Of a DNA stretch of 64,000 bases, positions 32,195 to 41,930 are shown piece by piece. The notes below the pieces were generated by a model. That model did no database searches. It worked only from the letters and a program-made list of their open reading frames with translations, and had not been told where the DNA came from. The position numbers and the translations under genes were made by a program. How positions within the stretch are numbered: position 1 is the first letter of the stretch; the number at the start of each line of letters is the position of its first letter. Origin of the DNA: Candidatus Sphingobacterium stercorigallinarum (GTDB taxonomy: Bacteria > Bacteroidota > Bacteroidia > Sphingobacteriales > Sphingobacteriaceae); NCBI GenBank assembly GCA_019115805.1, contig DXCW01000111.1:1-64000 (forward strand). Direction: 5' to 3'.

Positions 32195-33295
32195 TTATGA
32201 TTTAATCATCGCAATAAAATCATCAAAAAGATAGCGAGAATCGTGCGGGCCTGGAGAAGATTCAGGATGGTATTGTACCGAAAACGCGCGCTTTCCTTTG
32301 ACACGTATTCCCTCAATAGAGTCATCATTCAAGTTGACGTGAGTAGCCTCTACCAGACTTGAGCGTTCCACGTCCTCTCGAACAATACCGAAACCATGAT
32401 TTTGAGACGTAATCTCACAGCGGTCTTCAATGATATTTTTTACCGGATGGTTAATCCCGCGATGTCCATTGTGCATTTTCTCCGTGCGGATACCGTGAGC
32501 TAGGGCCAAAAGCTGATGACCTAAGCAGATACCAAAAAGCGGCTTATCTGCAGCAACAATTTGCTTTATGGTCTCAATAGCGTAATCCATAGCCGCGGGA
32601 TCTCCGGGACCGTTCGACACAAAATATCCATCAGCATTCCAACGTTCCATCTCCTCAAACGATGTCTTAGCCGGGAATACCTTAGCGTAAACCTGACGAT
32701 CGTCAAAATTTCGCAAAATATTTGTCTTTATCCCTAAATCCAGAACCGCAACCCGTGTCGGCGCGGATTCGTCGCCATAGAAATACGCTTCTTTCGTGGA
32801 AACCTGACTGGAAAGCTCAAGTCCTGCCATTGAAGGCACGTGCTGTAACTGTTCCATAAGCGATTCAACATTCAAATCTTCTGAAGAGATGATCGCATTC
32901 ATTGCCCCCTTGTCTCTGATATGACGCACAAGCGAACGTGTATCAATATCCGAAATTCCCACTAAATTACCTGATTCAAAGTAATTCTGAATCGACCGGT
33001 CAGCAATTTTCCTACTGTAATCGATATTGAAGTTTTTACAAACCAAGCCGGAGATTTGTATACGGTTAGATTCTTCATCATCTCCATCGATTCCGTAATT
33101 ACCAATGTGGGCGTTCGTTGTTACCATAATCTGTCCGAAATAAGACGGGTCGGTAAAAATCTCCTGATACCCGGTAGTCCCCGTGTTGAAACAAATTTCT
33201 CCGGTGGTCGTACCGATCTTCCCTGCGGCTTTCCCATGAAAAACCGTACCATCTTGTAGAACTAAGATTGCTGGTAATTTGCTGTAGTTGGTCAT
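32195..33295 (-). CDS. carA: carbamoyl-phosphate synthase small subunit
   Basis: Class I glutamine amidotransferase GICLGHQLLALA; 366 aa. Confidence 0.97.
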   Translation of the reverse strand: MTNYSKLPAILVLQDGTVFHGKAAGKIGTTTGEICFNTGTTGYQEIFTDPSYFGQIMVTTNAHIGNYGIDGDDEESNRIQISGLVCKNFNIDYSRKIADRSIQNYFESGNLVGISDIDTRSLVRHIRDKGAMNAIISSEDLNVESLMEQLQHVPSMAGLELSSQVSTKEAYFYGDESAPTRVAVLDLGIKTNILRNFDDRQVYAKVFPAKTSFEEMERWNADGYFVSNGPGDPAAMDYAIETIKQIVAADKPLFGICLGHQLLALAHGIRTEKMHNGHRGINHPVKNIIEDRCEITSQNHGFGIVREDVERSSLVEATHVNLNDDSIEGIRVKGKRAFSVQYHPESSPGPHDSRYLFDDFIAMIKS

Positions 33296-33354
33296 TCTAT
33301 TTGAGATTTAATTTAAATATCTTGCTCACTTCACCCAAACGAGTTTTAGGGCAT

Positions 33355-33374
33355 AAAAAAAGCCCGAACGGGCT
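33355..33374 (-). terminator. intrinsic terminator inside the putative carA leader
   Basis: Minus strand AGCCCGTTCGGGCTTTTTTT. Confidence 0.7.
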
Positions 33375-33458
33375 AACATATCAAACGCTATTGACTTATT
33401 TTACTAATTACGTATTGATATTTCATCTGGTTGAATCTTTTTTGTTTTTATCGGGAGA

Positions 33459-33488
33459 CAAAGGTACGAAATATTCTCAGATTTGCAA
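33459..33488 (-). promoter_or_regulatory. Bacteroidota-type promoter for the carA leader
   Basis: Minus strand TTG-N19-TACCTTTG. Confidence 0.7.
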
Positions 33489-33570
33489 CCCCATATTTTT
33501 TTAACACGAATGGCCATCTGTATTTCTCAACAGATAGCCATTCCAGTTTGCAAATTCCTCGTGAATGCTG

Positions 33571-34881
33571 CTATTGGGTTAATTTAAAAATATCATTACC
33601 GAAGACAAATATCATCAGCGCTAGGATAATAAAAAAACCGACCACTTGCGCCTTTTCTAAAAACTGATCACTCAATGGTTTCCCCTGGATCATCTCAACC
33701 AATAAAAAGATCACATGCCCACCATCTAATGCCGGTATGGGCAAAATATTCATAAACGCAAGCGCCATAGATAGCATGCCCACTAAGCTCCAGAATCGTA
33801 TCCAATCGACTTCCGTTCCAAACATGGTAGCTATACCCACAGGACCGGATAATGCTTTATCGGCTCGAACCTCACCTTTAAAAATTTTACCGAAACCTTT
33901 GATGTTATCGGTAATAATGGAGAAGGCTTTAGCGGCTCCCAATGGCAAAGCCTCAAATAAGCCATACGAATGCTGTACCAATGGAAAATTAGTAAACCCT
34001 AGAATATCTGAACTATCTGCTGGAGCTAAAAGATTCAAGGTCTGTCCCTGACGTACTACATCAAGACTGATTTCTTTATTTCTATTCGCAGCAATTTGTT
34101 CCTTGAACACATCCAATCGTTCCACGGACACTCCATTCACCGCGACAATACTATCCCCCACCGTTAATCCAATAAGCTCCGCCCGGCTTCCAGGCTCGAT
34201 TTCTTGCACCGGAAGCATTTTAAAAATCGGTTGTACCAACTCATTCTTCTTATGTTCGGAGACCTCATTTAAAATATCCGTCGGTACGGTCAATTCAACT
34301 GACTTCCCGTTGCGCTCAACCTCTAAAACCGCACCACCCATTAAGACTTCAGAACTTAGCAAATCTTGATAAAACAAATCGGCTTTTTCACCATTTACCG
34401 CAACTATCTGATCGCCTTCCTGAATGCCGATCTTTTGCCCTATTACACCCGGAGAGACGCCGTAAAGCTGACGATTGTCCAAATCAGTGGTGCCGAGTCC
34501 GTAGGTCAACATCCAAAACACGACAATGCCGACAATTACATTAACAATAATCCCTCCCAACATGACTATCAGTCGTTGCCAAGCTGGCTTCGAGCGGAAT
34601 TCCCAGGGTTGTGGTTCAGCTTGCATTTGCTCGGTATCCATCGACTCATCGATCATACCCGCAATTTTCACATATCCGCCAAGAGGCAACCAACCGATCC
34701 CATACTCACAACCTTTAAAATTAAACTTTAAAAGTTTGACTCCCCAAGCATCGAAAAACAAATAAAATTTCTCGACCTTAATGCCGAAAGCCCGAGCGGC
34801 TAAAAAATGGCCTAACTCATGTAAAATGATCAATAAAGACAGGCCTAAAAGCACCTGCCCAATCATAATTATTACTCCCAT
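33571..34881 (-). CDS. rseP: RIP metalloprotease RseP / site-2 protease
   Basis: HELGH zinc motif, PDZ-like domains, NILPIPALDGGH; track start at 34881 may be a few codons early. Confidence 0.95.
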   Translation of the reverse strand: MGVIIMIGQVLLGLSLLIILHELGHFLAARAFGIKVEKFYLFFDAWGVKLLKFNFKGCEYGIGWLPLGGYVKIAGMIDESMDTEQMQAEPQPWEFRSKPAWQRLIVMLGGIIVNVIVGIVVFWMLTYGLGTTDLDNRQLYGVSPGVIGQKIGIQEGDQIVAVNGEKADLFYQDLLSSEVLMGGAVLEVERNGKSVELTVPTDILNEVSEHKKNELVQPIFKMLPVQEIEPGSRAELIGLTVGDSIVAVNGVSVERLDVFKEQIAANRNKEISLDVVRQGQTLNLLAPADSSDILGFTNFPLVQHSYGLFEALPLGAAKAFSIITDNIKGFGKIFKGEVRADKALSGPVGIATMFGTEVDWIRFWSLVGMLSMALAFMNILPIPALDGGHVIFLLVEMIQGKPLSDQFLEKAQVVGFFIILALMIFVFGNDIFKLTQ

Positions 34882-34910
34882 CTATCGCTTATTTCTTTTT
34901 ACTAATCTAA

Positions 34911-36071
34911 TTAACTTTTGTTTATTAAAGACCATGCCACAGATCTACTTTGCCTATCGTCCTGGATATAATCATCCAAACTGCAGGCGCTGCGATACGA
35001 AACCTGACACAATGTCTCTTCAATCACTTCACTCATCCGTAGAAAACCAATTCGGTCACTTAAAAAAGCATCCACAGCCACTTCATTTGCAGCGTTCAAG
35101 ACACAGGCACTGTTTCCTGCCGCATTAAGCGCCTGAAATGCAAGTTTCAGGTTCTTAAAGACCTCCAAATCCACGCGCTCAAAAGTTAACTGCGGATAAT
35201 TTAGAAAATCAAACCGTTCAAATGAGCTGTTCATACGTTCCGGGTAGCCCAACGCGTACAAAATAGGCAGCTTCATATCGGGTATGCCTAACTGTGCCTT
35301 TAACGAACCGTCGCAAAATTGAACCAATGAATGCACGATGGATTGTGGATGCACGATAACATCAATTTGCTCAGGGGAAATACCAAATAACCACCGCGCT
35401 TCAATCACCTCTAGTCCCTTGTTCATCATCGAGGCTGAATCAATCGTGATTTTTGCTCCCATCGTCCAATTGGGGTGGCGTAGTGCTTGCTTCTTGGTCA
35501 CATTCACCAAGTCTGCTCGTTCCCACCCCCGGAAGGGGCCACCAGAAGCTGTTAAAATAACTTTTTCAACCGAAGCATTCCTTTCTCCCACTAAACATTG
35601 GAAGATCGCTGAATGTTCCGAATCTACTGGCAGAAGTTTAACGCCATGCTTTTCCACTAAAGCGGTAATGAGGTCTCCCGCCACCACTAACGTTTCCTTG
35701 TTGGCTAGTGCGACATCTTTTCCTGCTTCAATGGCTGCTACCGTCGGTCGAAGCCCAACAGATCCGACTAAAGCTGTAATGACCAAGTCGAAACAATCCA
35801 CCCCCATCACCTCTTCTAGCGCATCCTCACCGAACCGCACTTCTATATCGGTGGCCATCAACGCCTCCTTAGCCGTTTGATAGGCTTGTTGATCAGACAA
35901 CACAACAATTTTCGGTTTGAATTGATGTGCTTGTCGAATCAAAAGATCCGCGTTTTTGCCCGCGGTAAGTATCGTAACTGAAAACGATTCTGGAAATTGT
36001 GAAATGACTTCTAACGACTGCGTACCAATACTACCAGTAGATCCTAAAATCGCTATTCTTTTATGCGTCAA
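34911..36071 (-). CDS. dxr: 1-deoxy-D-xylulose-5-phosphate reductoisomerase
   Basis: ILGSTGSIGTQSLEVI, SGGPFRGW, MMNKGLEVIEARWLF. Confidence 0.97.
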   Translation of the reverse strand: MTHKRIAILGSTGSIGTQSLEVISQFPESFSVTILTAGKNADLLIRQAHQFKPKIVVLSDQQAYQTAKEALMATDIEVRFGEDALEEVMGVDCFDLVITALVGSVGLRPTVAAIEAGKDVALANKETLVVAGDLITALVEKHGVKLLPVDSEHSAIFQCLVGERNASVEKVILTASGGPFRGWERADLVNVTKKQALRHPNWTMGAKITIDSASMMNKGLEVIEARWLFGISPEQIDVIVHPQSIVHSLVQFCDGSLKAQLGIPDMKLPILYALGYPERMNSSFERFDFLNYPQLTFERVDLEVFKNLKLAFQALNAAGNSACVLNAANEVAVDAFLSDRIGFLRMSEVIEETLCQVSYRSACSLDDYIQDDRQSRSVAWSLINKS

Positions 36072-36084
36072 AATTGATTGCTCT

Positions 36085-36873
36085 TTAAATAATACTCTTA
36101 ATTACCGAAGGATCCGCTCCCCCTTTGTACGCTTTCATCATGTCGATATACACAATCGACATCACTAGACTAACCACAGGAATGATTACGAACGAATTGA
36201 TGAGGCTCAAAACTCGAGTAACCAATGTATATCCTAAATACTCGGTACCTACTTGTACCAGGTGGGTCAACGCCACAATAAATATAATAGCCAAGAGACG
36301 AAATACATTTCCCTTGGTCATCGCTAAACTAAAGCGATATGATTTAAACGTATTGAATCCATCCTCAAGGATAAAAAACGGAAAAAAAGTCGTCCTGATG
36401 AGAACAAAGAGCATCACTACACCCGTTAAAAAGGGATGAATCTCCGTCTGTACGGTACGTATTTCTACCCCAAGAAAAAGCAGGGGAAATAACAGCACAT
36501 ACATGATCAAATAAATACTGAACGCGATCAGGCTGTAAAAAAGCAAACCAAGAATGTAATACAAAAACTGAGAAAGACTCGGTATATACTGCTTTACACT
36601 GTCTCCACGCTGTCCCTTTGCCAAGAAGATCGCCTTTTTAAGTAAGACCAACTGAAGGCCAAAATATAGTCCGACGAAAGCGAGCAACAACACCACTTTC
36701 ACAAAATAGTTCGTTGCGTCTAAGTAGATGGCTAGAAACGAAGATAGGTTAGAGGTTATAAACAATAAAAAACACAATCCTGCGATCGAAATATAATTTC
36801 GCATCAGAATATCTATTGCCCTTAATACAACATCATTAGCTCTGAAAGTGATATCCTTTAAAAAATCTAGCAT
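36085..36873 (-). CDS. multi-pass membrane protein, hypothetical
   Basis: 262 aa with several hydrophobic segments. Confidence 0.6.
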   Translation of the reverse strand: MLDFLKDITFRANDVVLRAIDILMRNYISIAGLCFLLFITSNLSSFLAIYLDATNYFVKVVLLLAFVGLYFGLQLVLLKKAIFLAKGQRGDSVKQYIPSLSQFLYYILGLLFYSLIAFSIYLIMYVLLFPLLFLGVEIRTVQTEIHPFLTGVVMLFVLIRTTFFPFFILEDGFNTFKSYRFSLAMTKGNVFRLLAIIFIVALTHLVQVGTEYLGYTLVTRVLSLINSFVIIPVVSLVMSIVYIDMMKAYKGGADPSVIKSII

Positions 36874-36940
36874 GTCAAATCAATAGTGCAAAGATGATAA
36901 TTTTTTCCTAAGAATCCATCGTGGTCCAAACAATTAAAAC

Positions 36941-36973
36941 AAGAAAAAGGCCAAGGATGGGAATCCTCAGCCT
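36941..36973 (-). terminator. intrinsic terminator downstream of the S9 peptidase gene
   Basis: Minus strand AGGCTGAGGATTCCCATCCTTGGCCTTTTTCTT. Confidence 0.65.
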
Positions 36974-36987
36974 ATTTCTTTCGTTAT

Positions 36988-39108
36988 CTATTTTAGCACA
37001 TCTGGAAGCGGTCGTTCCAGCAGGTATTCGTAATAAAAACGCGCTCGCTCTTTAAAATCATATGCCGATTTTGACCGATCAAATCCATGACGGCTTCCTG
37101 GATAGATCATCAGCTCAAACGGCACGTCTCGATCTGTCAGTGCATCGACTAACTGCATGGTATTTTGCATATGCACGTTATCATCGAGATCACCATGCAT
37201 GATACGTAATCTACCTTTATACTGATCCACATATGGGAGAATTGATCCGTTTTTATATCCTTCAGGATTATCTTGTGGAGTATCCATCCACCTCTCCGTA
37301 TAATGGGTATCATACAATTCCCAACTGGTAACCGGTGCGCCAGCAATACCGAAATCGAAATACTCTGCACCTTTAGTTAACGCTAAGCAAGTCATGTATC
37401 CACCATAACTGTGACCTGTGATCAACAACTTCTCGCTATCTACCCAAGGCTTCGCTTTAAGCCATTTGGCCACGGTAATATAATCAACAAGCTCCCAATT
37501 ACCCAGATTTCTATGCATCCACGCTACACCTTGCTTACCGTAATGGCCGGATGCTCGATGATCGCATTCAATCTGTATAATCCCCTCTTGCGCCCAATAT
37601 TCTCCGGTCACCCCTTTCCACGTATTTCTGACTGATCCAGCATCCGGCCCACCGTAAATGCTCATGATGACCGGGTATTCCTTCGATTCGTCAAAATCAG
37701 TCGGATAGGTGATGATCACCGGCAATTGAAACTTACCATCGTCTGATGGTAGTGTAAAATACGCTCTGCGAGCCACTTTGTAGGTGTCAAAATCAGGCGA
37801 CTTGCTATCTGCTAGTTCGCGAATAACCTTACCCTTATTATTGAGTAATGTTGTGCGTACTGGGGTGTGTATATTGGAATAAGTAGTGATAAAATAGTTA
37901 CCATCCGGGGAAACCTTTACTTGATGAGAATAATCACCAAAGGAAAGGCGCTTCATGTTCTTCCCATTAAAATCCACCCGATAAAAATCAATATTCACTG
38001 AGCTTTCTTTACGAGCCGAAAAATACAGCACCTTATTCTTCTCATCAATATGGTTGATGGAGGTCACTTGCCACTCTCCTGTTGTAATAGGATTGATCAG
38101 CTGGCCATCCAAAGAATAAAGGTAATAGTGCGCCCAGCCTGTTTTATCCGATTTGAGAATATAATGTTTATTGTCTTCGAGGTACGTAATGCGCTCGGCA
38201 TGATCCAAGTTAATCCACGTATCTTGAGATTCATTATAAATTTCTGATTTCACACCCGATACCGGGTTAACCGCATAAAACTTTAAATTCGTCTGATCGC
38301 GATTCATCCATTGCACCATGATTGATTCGCTATCAAAACTCCAATAAGGCTGTCCAAAATATTGGTCATCCTTCTCGTTAAAGTCGGCCCACACTACGGG
38401 TGACCCTGTGACTTCCACAAATCCCACCCGAACTTCTGGATTCGGGTCTCCTGCTTTCGGATATCTTGTCTGTTCTAGGTATCCGTGTTGACCAGGCGAA
38501 GCGTAGATCGGGAACATAGGCACCTGCGTATCGTCGAATCTCATAAAAGCGATTCGCTTACTATCTGGAGACCACCAGAACGCTTTATAGTTTGTCGAGC
38601 GTCCTAGAATCTCTTCATAGTAAACCCAAGAGGACCAACCGTTATAAATAACGTCGGTACCGTCATCCGTATAGCGAATTTCCTCTCCAGTGGACACCTC
38701 TACAGCATATAGATCGCCTTTCCGCGTAAACGCCACATAGTTTCCATCCGGGGAAAGTGTAGGATTTTGCTCTAGCTCCTCTGGACTCTGCGTCAACTGT
38801 TTTGGTTGACTTTCCGGATATTGAATAAAAACATCGTTATCTTTCACAAACACTTCCGTTGCGCGATTCGTTGGATAACTGAACGGCTCTTCTTTTGCTG
38901 ATCTGACGTTGACTTTAGTTAGACGACCGTCAATCCGCTTAATATAGTGTTCATGATCAGCCCATCCTTCGAACACCCCAATTTTCGTTGTCAAGGATGG
39001 ACTCGCCCCCCAAGCTTGATCGAAAGTTAGCCGCTTGGTTTGCCCTATTAGAGTCGATGACGTGACCATTAGCAATCCGACACACGCCAGTGAAAACACT
39101 TTTTTCAT
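36988..39108 (-). CDS. S9 family peptidase (dipeptidyl peptidase IV-like), secreted
   Basis: GHSYGGYMTCLALT nucleophile motif; beta-propeller DPPIV_N-like region; signal peptide. Confidence 0.93.
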   Translation of the reverse strand: MKKVFSLACVGLLMVTSSTLIGQTKRLTFDQAWGASPSLTTKIGVFEGWADHEHYIKRIDGRLTKVNVRSAKEEPFSYPTNRATEVFVKDNDVFIQYPESQPKQLTQSPEELEQNPTLSPDGNYVAFTRKGDLYAVEVSTGEEIRYTDDGTDVIYNGWSSWVYYEEILGRSTNYKAFWWSPDSKRIAFMRFDDTQVPMFPIYASPGQHGYLEQTRYPKAGDPNPEVRVGFVEVTGSPVVWADFNEKDDQYFGQPYWSFDSESIMVQWMNRDQTNLKFYAVNPVSGVKSEIYNESQDTWINLDHAERITYLEDNKHYILKSDKTGWAHYYLYSLDGQLINPITTGEWQVTSINHIDEKNKVLYFSARKESSVNIDFYRVDFNGKNMKRLSFGDYSHQVKVSPDGNYFITTYSNIHTPVRTTLLNNKGKVIRELADSKSPDFDTYKVARRAYFTLPSDDGKFQLPVIITYPTDFDESKEYPVIMSIYGGPDAGSVRNTWKGVTGEYWAQEGIIQIECDHRASGHYGKQGVAWMHRNLGNWELVDYITVAKWLKAKPWVDSEKLLITGHSYGGYMTCLALTKGAEYFDFGIAGAPVTSWELYDTHYTERWMDTPQDNPEGYKNGSILPYVDQYKGRLRIMHGDLDDNVHMQNTMQLVDALTDRDVPFELMIYPGSRHGFDRSKSAYDFKERARFYYEYLLERPLPDVLK

Positions 39109-39256
39109 ATCGTAATTTTAATAAACTGTTTTACTTCCTCACACCTCGTCGTGGAAAGAGCTCGAAAATAGGAAAAAGTAGCACAAAGTAATTAACATTT
39201 GCGTAACATATTTAAAATTCTGCTGCACAGCAAGCGAAGCTTTAATAGATGACGCA

Positions 39257-39282
39257 TAAAAAAAGCCACTCTCAAGTGGCTT
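39257..39282 (-). terminator. intrinsic terminator downstream of the DUF3276 gene
   Basis: Minus strand AAGCCACTTGAGAGTGGCTTTTTTTA. Confidence 0.75.
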
Positions 39283-39353
39283 CTACAATATTCTATTTCA
39301 ATTACTATGCGCAGGCATTCGCGCTTTTCGCATGACGCTATTACCTGATTATA

Positions 39354-39692
39354 CTAAAATGAATAATCGTCTTTCTGAATCAATTCTCCGTTACTCTCGA
39401 AATTGTTTTCTTCCGGATTAGGTTCGTAGCGCTTTTCAATCACTTCCTGATTAGCTTTGATATACTCCACAACACCTTGTAGGCCTTCAGAGAACTTCTC
39501 AAAATCTTCTTTATATAGGAAGATTTTGTGTTTAATAAACTGTCCATCCTCAAAACGCTTCTTACTTTCGGTAATTGTCACATAATAGTCGTTCGCGCGG
39601 GTCGCTTTCACATCAAAAAAATAAGTACGCTTTCCCGCTCTCACCTTTTTAGAAAATACCTCTTCACGCTCTCTGTTGTCAAAATCTCCCAT
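39354..39692 (-). CDS. DUF3276 / PUR-alpha-like nucleic-acid-binding protein
   Basis: 112 aa; KRTYFFDVKATRANDYYVTITESKK pattern. Confidence 0.8.
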   Translation of the reverse strand: MGDFDNREREEVFSKKVRAGKRTYFFDVKATRANDYYVTITESKKRFEDGQFIKHKIFLYKEDFEKFSEGLQGVVEYIKANQEVIEKRYEPNPEENNFESNGELIQKDDYSF

Positions 39693-39763
39693 TAGATTAA
39701 TATAAAATTTAAGTTTAACCCTTATTTTCAGTCATAAATATATAATAATTAAATTTAAACATC

Positions 39764-39771
39764 CAAATTTA
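39764..39771 (-). promoter_or_regulatory. -7 box (TAAATTTG) for the DUF3276 gene
   Basis: Plus strand CAAATTTA. Confidence 0.45.
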
Positions 39772-39898
39772 ATTTAAAATTAGTATAGTAAACTACTCAT
39801 ACCAAGGTTCAAAAGCGTGCGATCCTTTCCAGTCGGGTTCAGCGGTACGTTAGGCTAACGGCATGAGCTCTAGATGCCACTTTAGGACTGGCATGTGT

Positions 39899-39928
39899 TT
39901 CACCGAATGTTTTCGGTCATTCACCGAA
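39899..39928 (+). promoter_or_regulatory. direct repeat TTCACCGAA-N12-TTCACCGAA, candidate LytTR-type response-regulator site
   Basis: Exact 9-bp repeats at 39899-39907 and 39920-39928 (21 bp period) upstream of the LytTR-encoding operon. Confidence 0.5.
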
Positions 39929-39978
39929 AAAAAACGAACGAAAACCTATTTCTCGTGGCGTGATCGTTATATTCGTTA

Positions 39979-39986
39979 TACTTTTG
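39979..39986 (+). promoter_or_regulatory. -7 box (TACTTTTG) of the LiaF-like/LytS/LytTR operon
   Basis: TAnnTTTG match 25 bp before the ATG at 40011. Confidence 0.5.
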
Positions 39987-40010
39987 AATCAAACGCATTT
40001 CGAAAGACAC

Positions 40011-40880
40011 ATGACTATGAATAATCAGACACATCACACTCCTGGGAAACGACCACCAGAAAACAATCGATCATCGACGGTTGTCGGCTTTATCATCCTA
40101 TTTTTAGGTCTTGCCATACTACTCAAGAACCTGGATATGGGCGTACTCATCCCCGGTTGGTTATTTGGATGGGAAATGATTTTGATCGTCATTGGCCTAG
40201 TCATCGGTGTCAATTCCAAATTTAAAAAGAAGTCGGCAATGGTGCTGATCACCGTCGGCGGAATATTTTTATTAAAAGACATCATTGGACTTGAACTTGG
40301 AAGGCTCATTCTTCCTGCTGCGGCAATCGGATTAGGTTTCTATTTAATTAATCGGAATAAATCGAGTCCAGTTCAACCGCCTCCACCGTCAGATGACGAT
40401 AACGATTTTGACTGGGACCGGCGTGTGGAACCTCATCCATCAGGAGGATCATCTACACCTGAAGACCTAAAAGATTCACCTATTGCTCCGTCGGATAGTG
40501 CGGAGCAAAACTCGTATAACAAATCCTTTGGGGCTGATTTCGACGATTACCTCAAAATCGACAATTTCTTTAGCGACACTAAAAAAAACATTTTGAGTAA
40601 AAATTTTCTTGGTGGAAACATCACCTCGATATTTGGGAGCACATCATTGAACTTTCTACAAGCTGACCTCAAACAACCCGTTGTGATCGACACCTTTCAA
40701 CTTTTTGGAAGCACTAAAATCATCGTCCCTACCAACTGGAAAATCTATCCGAATGTATCTAGTATATTTGGGGAGGTCGACGACCGCCGCCCTATTATCA
40801 GTATAGTGACCGATGACCATAAAAAAATATACATCACCGGAACGTCTATTTTCGGTGGCTTGACCATAAAGAACAGTTAA
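40011..40880 (+). CDS. LiaI/LiaF-like membrane protein (TM N-terminal region plus LiaF-like C-terminal beta domain)
   Basis: Multi-TM N-terminus, C-terminal NFFSDTKKNILSKNFLGGNITSIFGSTSLNF...TIFQLFGSTKIIVP-like pattern; track start at 39960 (GTG) is upstream of the promoter-like box. Confidence 0.75.
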   Translation: MTMNNQTHHTPGKRPPENNRSSTVVGFIILFLGLAILLKNLDMGVLIPGWLFGWEMILIVIGLVIGVNSKFKKKSAMVLITVGGIFLLKDIIGLELGRLILPAAAIGLGFYLINRNKSSPVQPPPPSDDDNDFDWDRRVEPHPSGGSSTPEDLKDSPIAPSDSAEQNSYNKSFGADFDDYLKIDNFFSDTKKNILSKNFLGGNITSIFGSTSLNFLQADLKQPVVIDTFQLFGSTKIIVPTNWKIYPNVSSIFGEVDDRRPIISIVTDDHKKIYITGTSIFGGLTIKNS

Positions 40881-40889
40881 CCGAGTTGC

Positions 40890-41930
40890 ATGCCCAATCC
40901 AATTAGTGAACAAAACAAAAGATATGTCATCCATGCCTCCTCATGGATTATTTGCGTGCTGTACTTTATCATTATTTACGGCTTGCTAAGATGGTCAAAC
41001 CTAGACAAAACAGTTTCTATATATGACGCATCTATTGGTGCGCTGACCATGACCGGCATCTCATATCTTATTTATAGCACGTTACAATTTTACCTCCCAA
41101 ACAATAGAAATTATTGGAAACTTTTTTCCTTAGCAGCTATTTTCTCGCTAATCAGTGTCGTTATCACCCGATTCTTAATTATTCGCTTCTCACCGGATCA
41201 AGATTTAGTATATCTTAATTTCAGTCTCCCATTCCGATTTGTGATCAACTTTCTTATCATCACCTGTGTCATGATCATCAACGTCTTTTGGAACATCCAG
41301 GAAGAACTCTTGTCGAACAAACGGCGTAAGGAGGAAAGCGAACGAATGGTTCGAGATGCTGAACTCTATAATTTACGCCAACAACTTCAACCCCATTTTC
41401 TTTTTAACAGTTTAAACTCGATCATTGCTTTGATTGGAAGCAAGCCGCAAGAGGCTAGAAACATGGTTTTTCAATTATCTGATTTCCTAAGAGGCACGAT
41501 GCGAAAAGATGAAAAACAGTTCACCTCTGTAGAAGAAGAAATTAATCATTTAAGCTTATATTTGGATATTGAAAAAGTTAGATTCGGCCATCGTTTACAC
41601 ACCGAGTTTATCCTAGCGGATGAAGCCCTTGCCGCCCATATTCCCGTTATGATTTTACAACCCTTGGTAGAAAACGCGATTAAATTCGGTCTATATAATG
41701 TGACCGACGAAGTCAAAATTACAATAACTTTAAAATTAGAAAACAACACATTAGAAGTCACGATACGCAATCCTTTTGACTCGGAACATCCAACCGAAAC
41801 CAAAGGCACCGGATTCGGACTAACCAGCATACAACGACGGATGTACCTGCTATTTAGCCGAACGGATCTTTTGGAAACAAGAATTGAGGGCGACACGTTT
41901 ATTTCTACTCTTAGCATACCACAGTTATGA
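40890..41930 (+). CDS. LytS/YehU-like sensor histidine kinase
   Basis: LRQQLQPHFLFNSLNSIIALI phospho-His box; LQPLVENAIKFG. Confidence 0.93.
   Translation: MPNPISEQNKRYVIHASSWIICVLYFIIIYGLLRWSNLDKTVSIYDASIGALTMTGISYLIYSTLQFYLPNNRNYWKLFSLAAIFSLISVVITRFLIIRFSPDQDLVYLNFSLPFRFVINFLIITCVMIINVFWNIQEELLSNKRRKEESERMVRDAELYNLRQQLQPHFLFNSLNSIIALIGSKPQEARNMVFQLSDFLRGTMRKDEKQFTSVEEEINHLSLYLDIEKVRFGHRLHTEFILADEALAAHIPVMILQPLVENAIKFGLYNVTDEVKITITLKLENNTLEVTIRNPFDSEHPTETKGTGFGLTSIQRRMYLLFSRTDLLETRIEGDTFISTLSIPQL

Noticed and set aside
39829-39894. Known riboswitch upstream of the LiaF-like operon
   Set aside because: The structure is upstream of the apparent promoter box and does not match any aptamer consensus I recognise.
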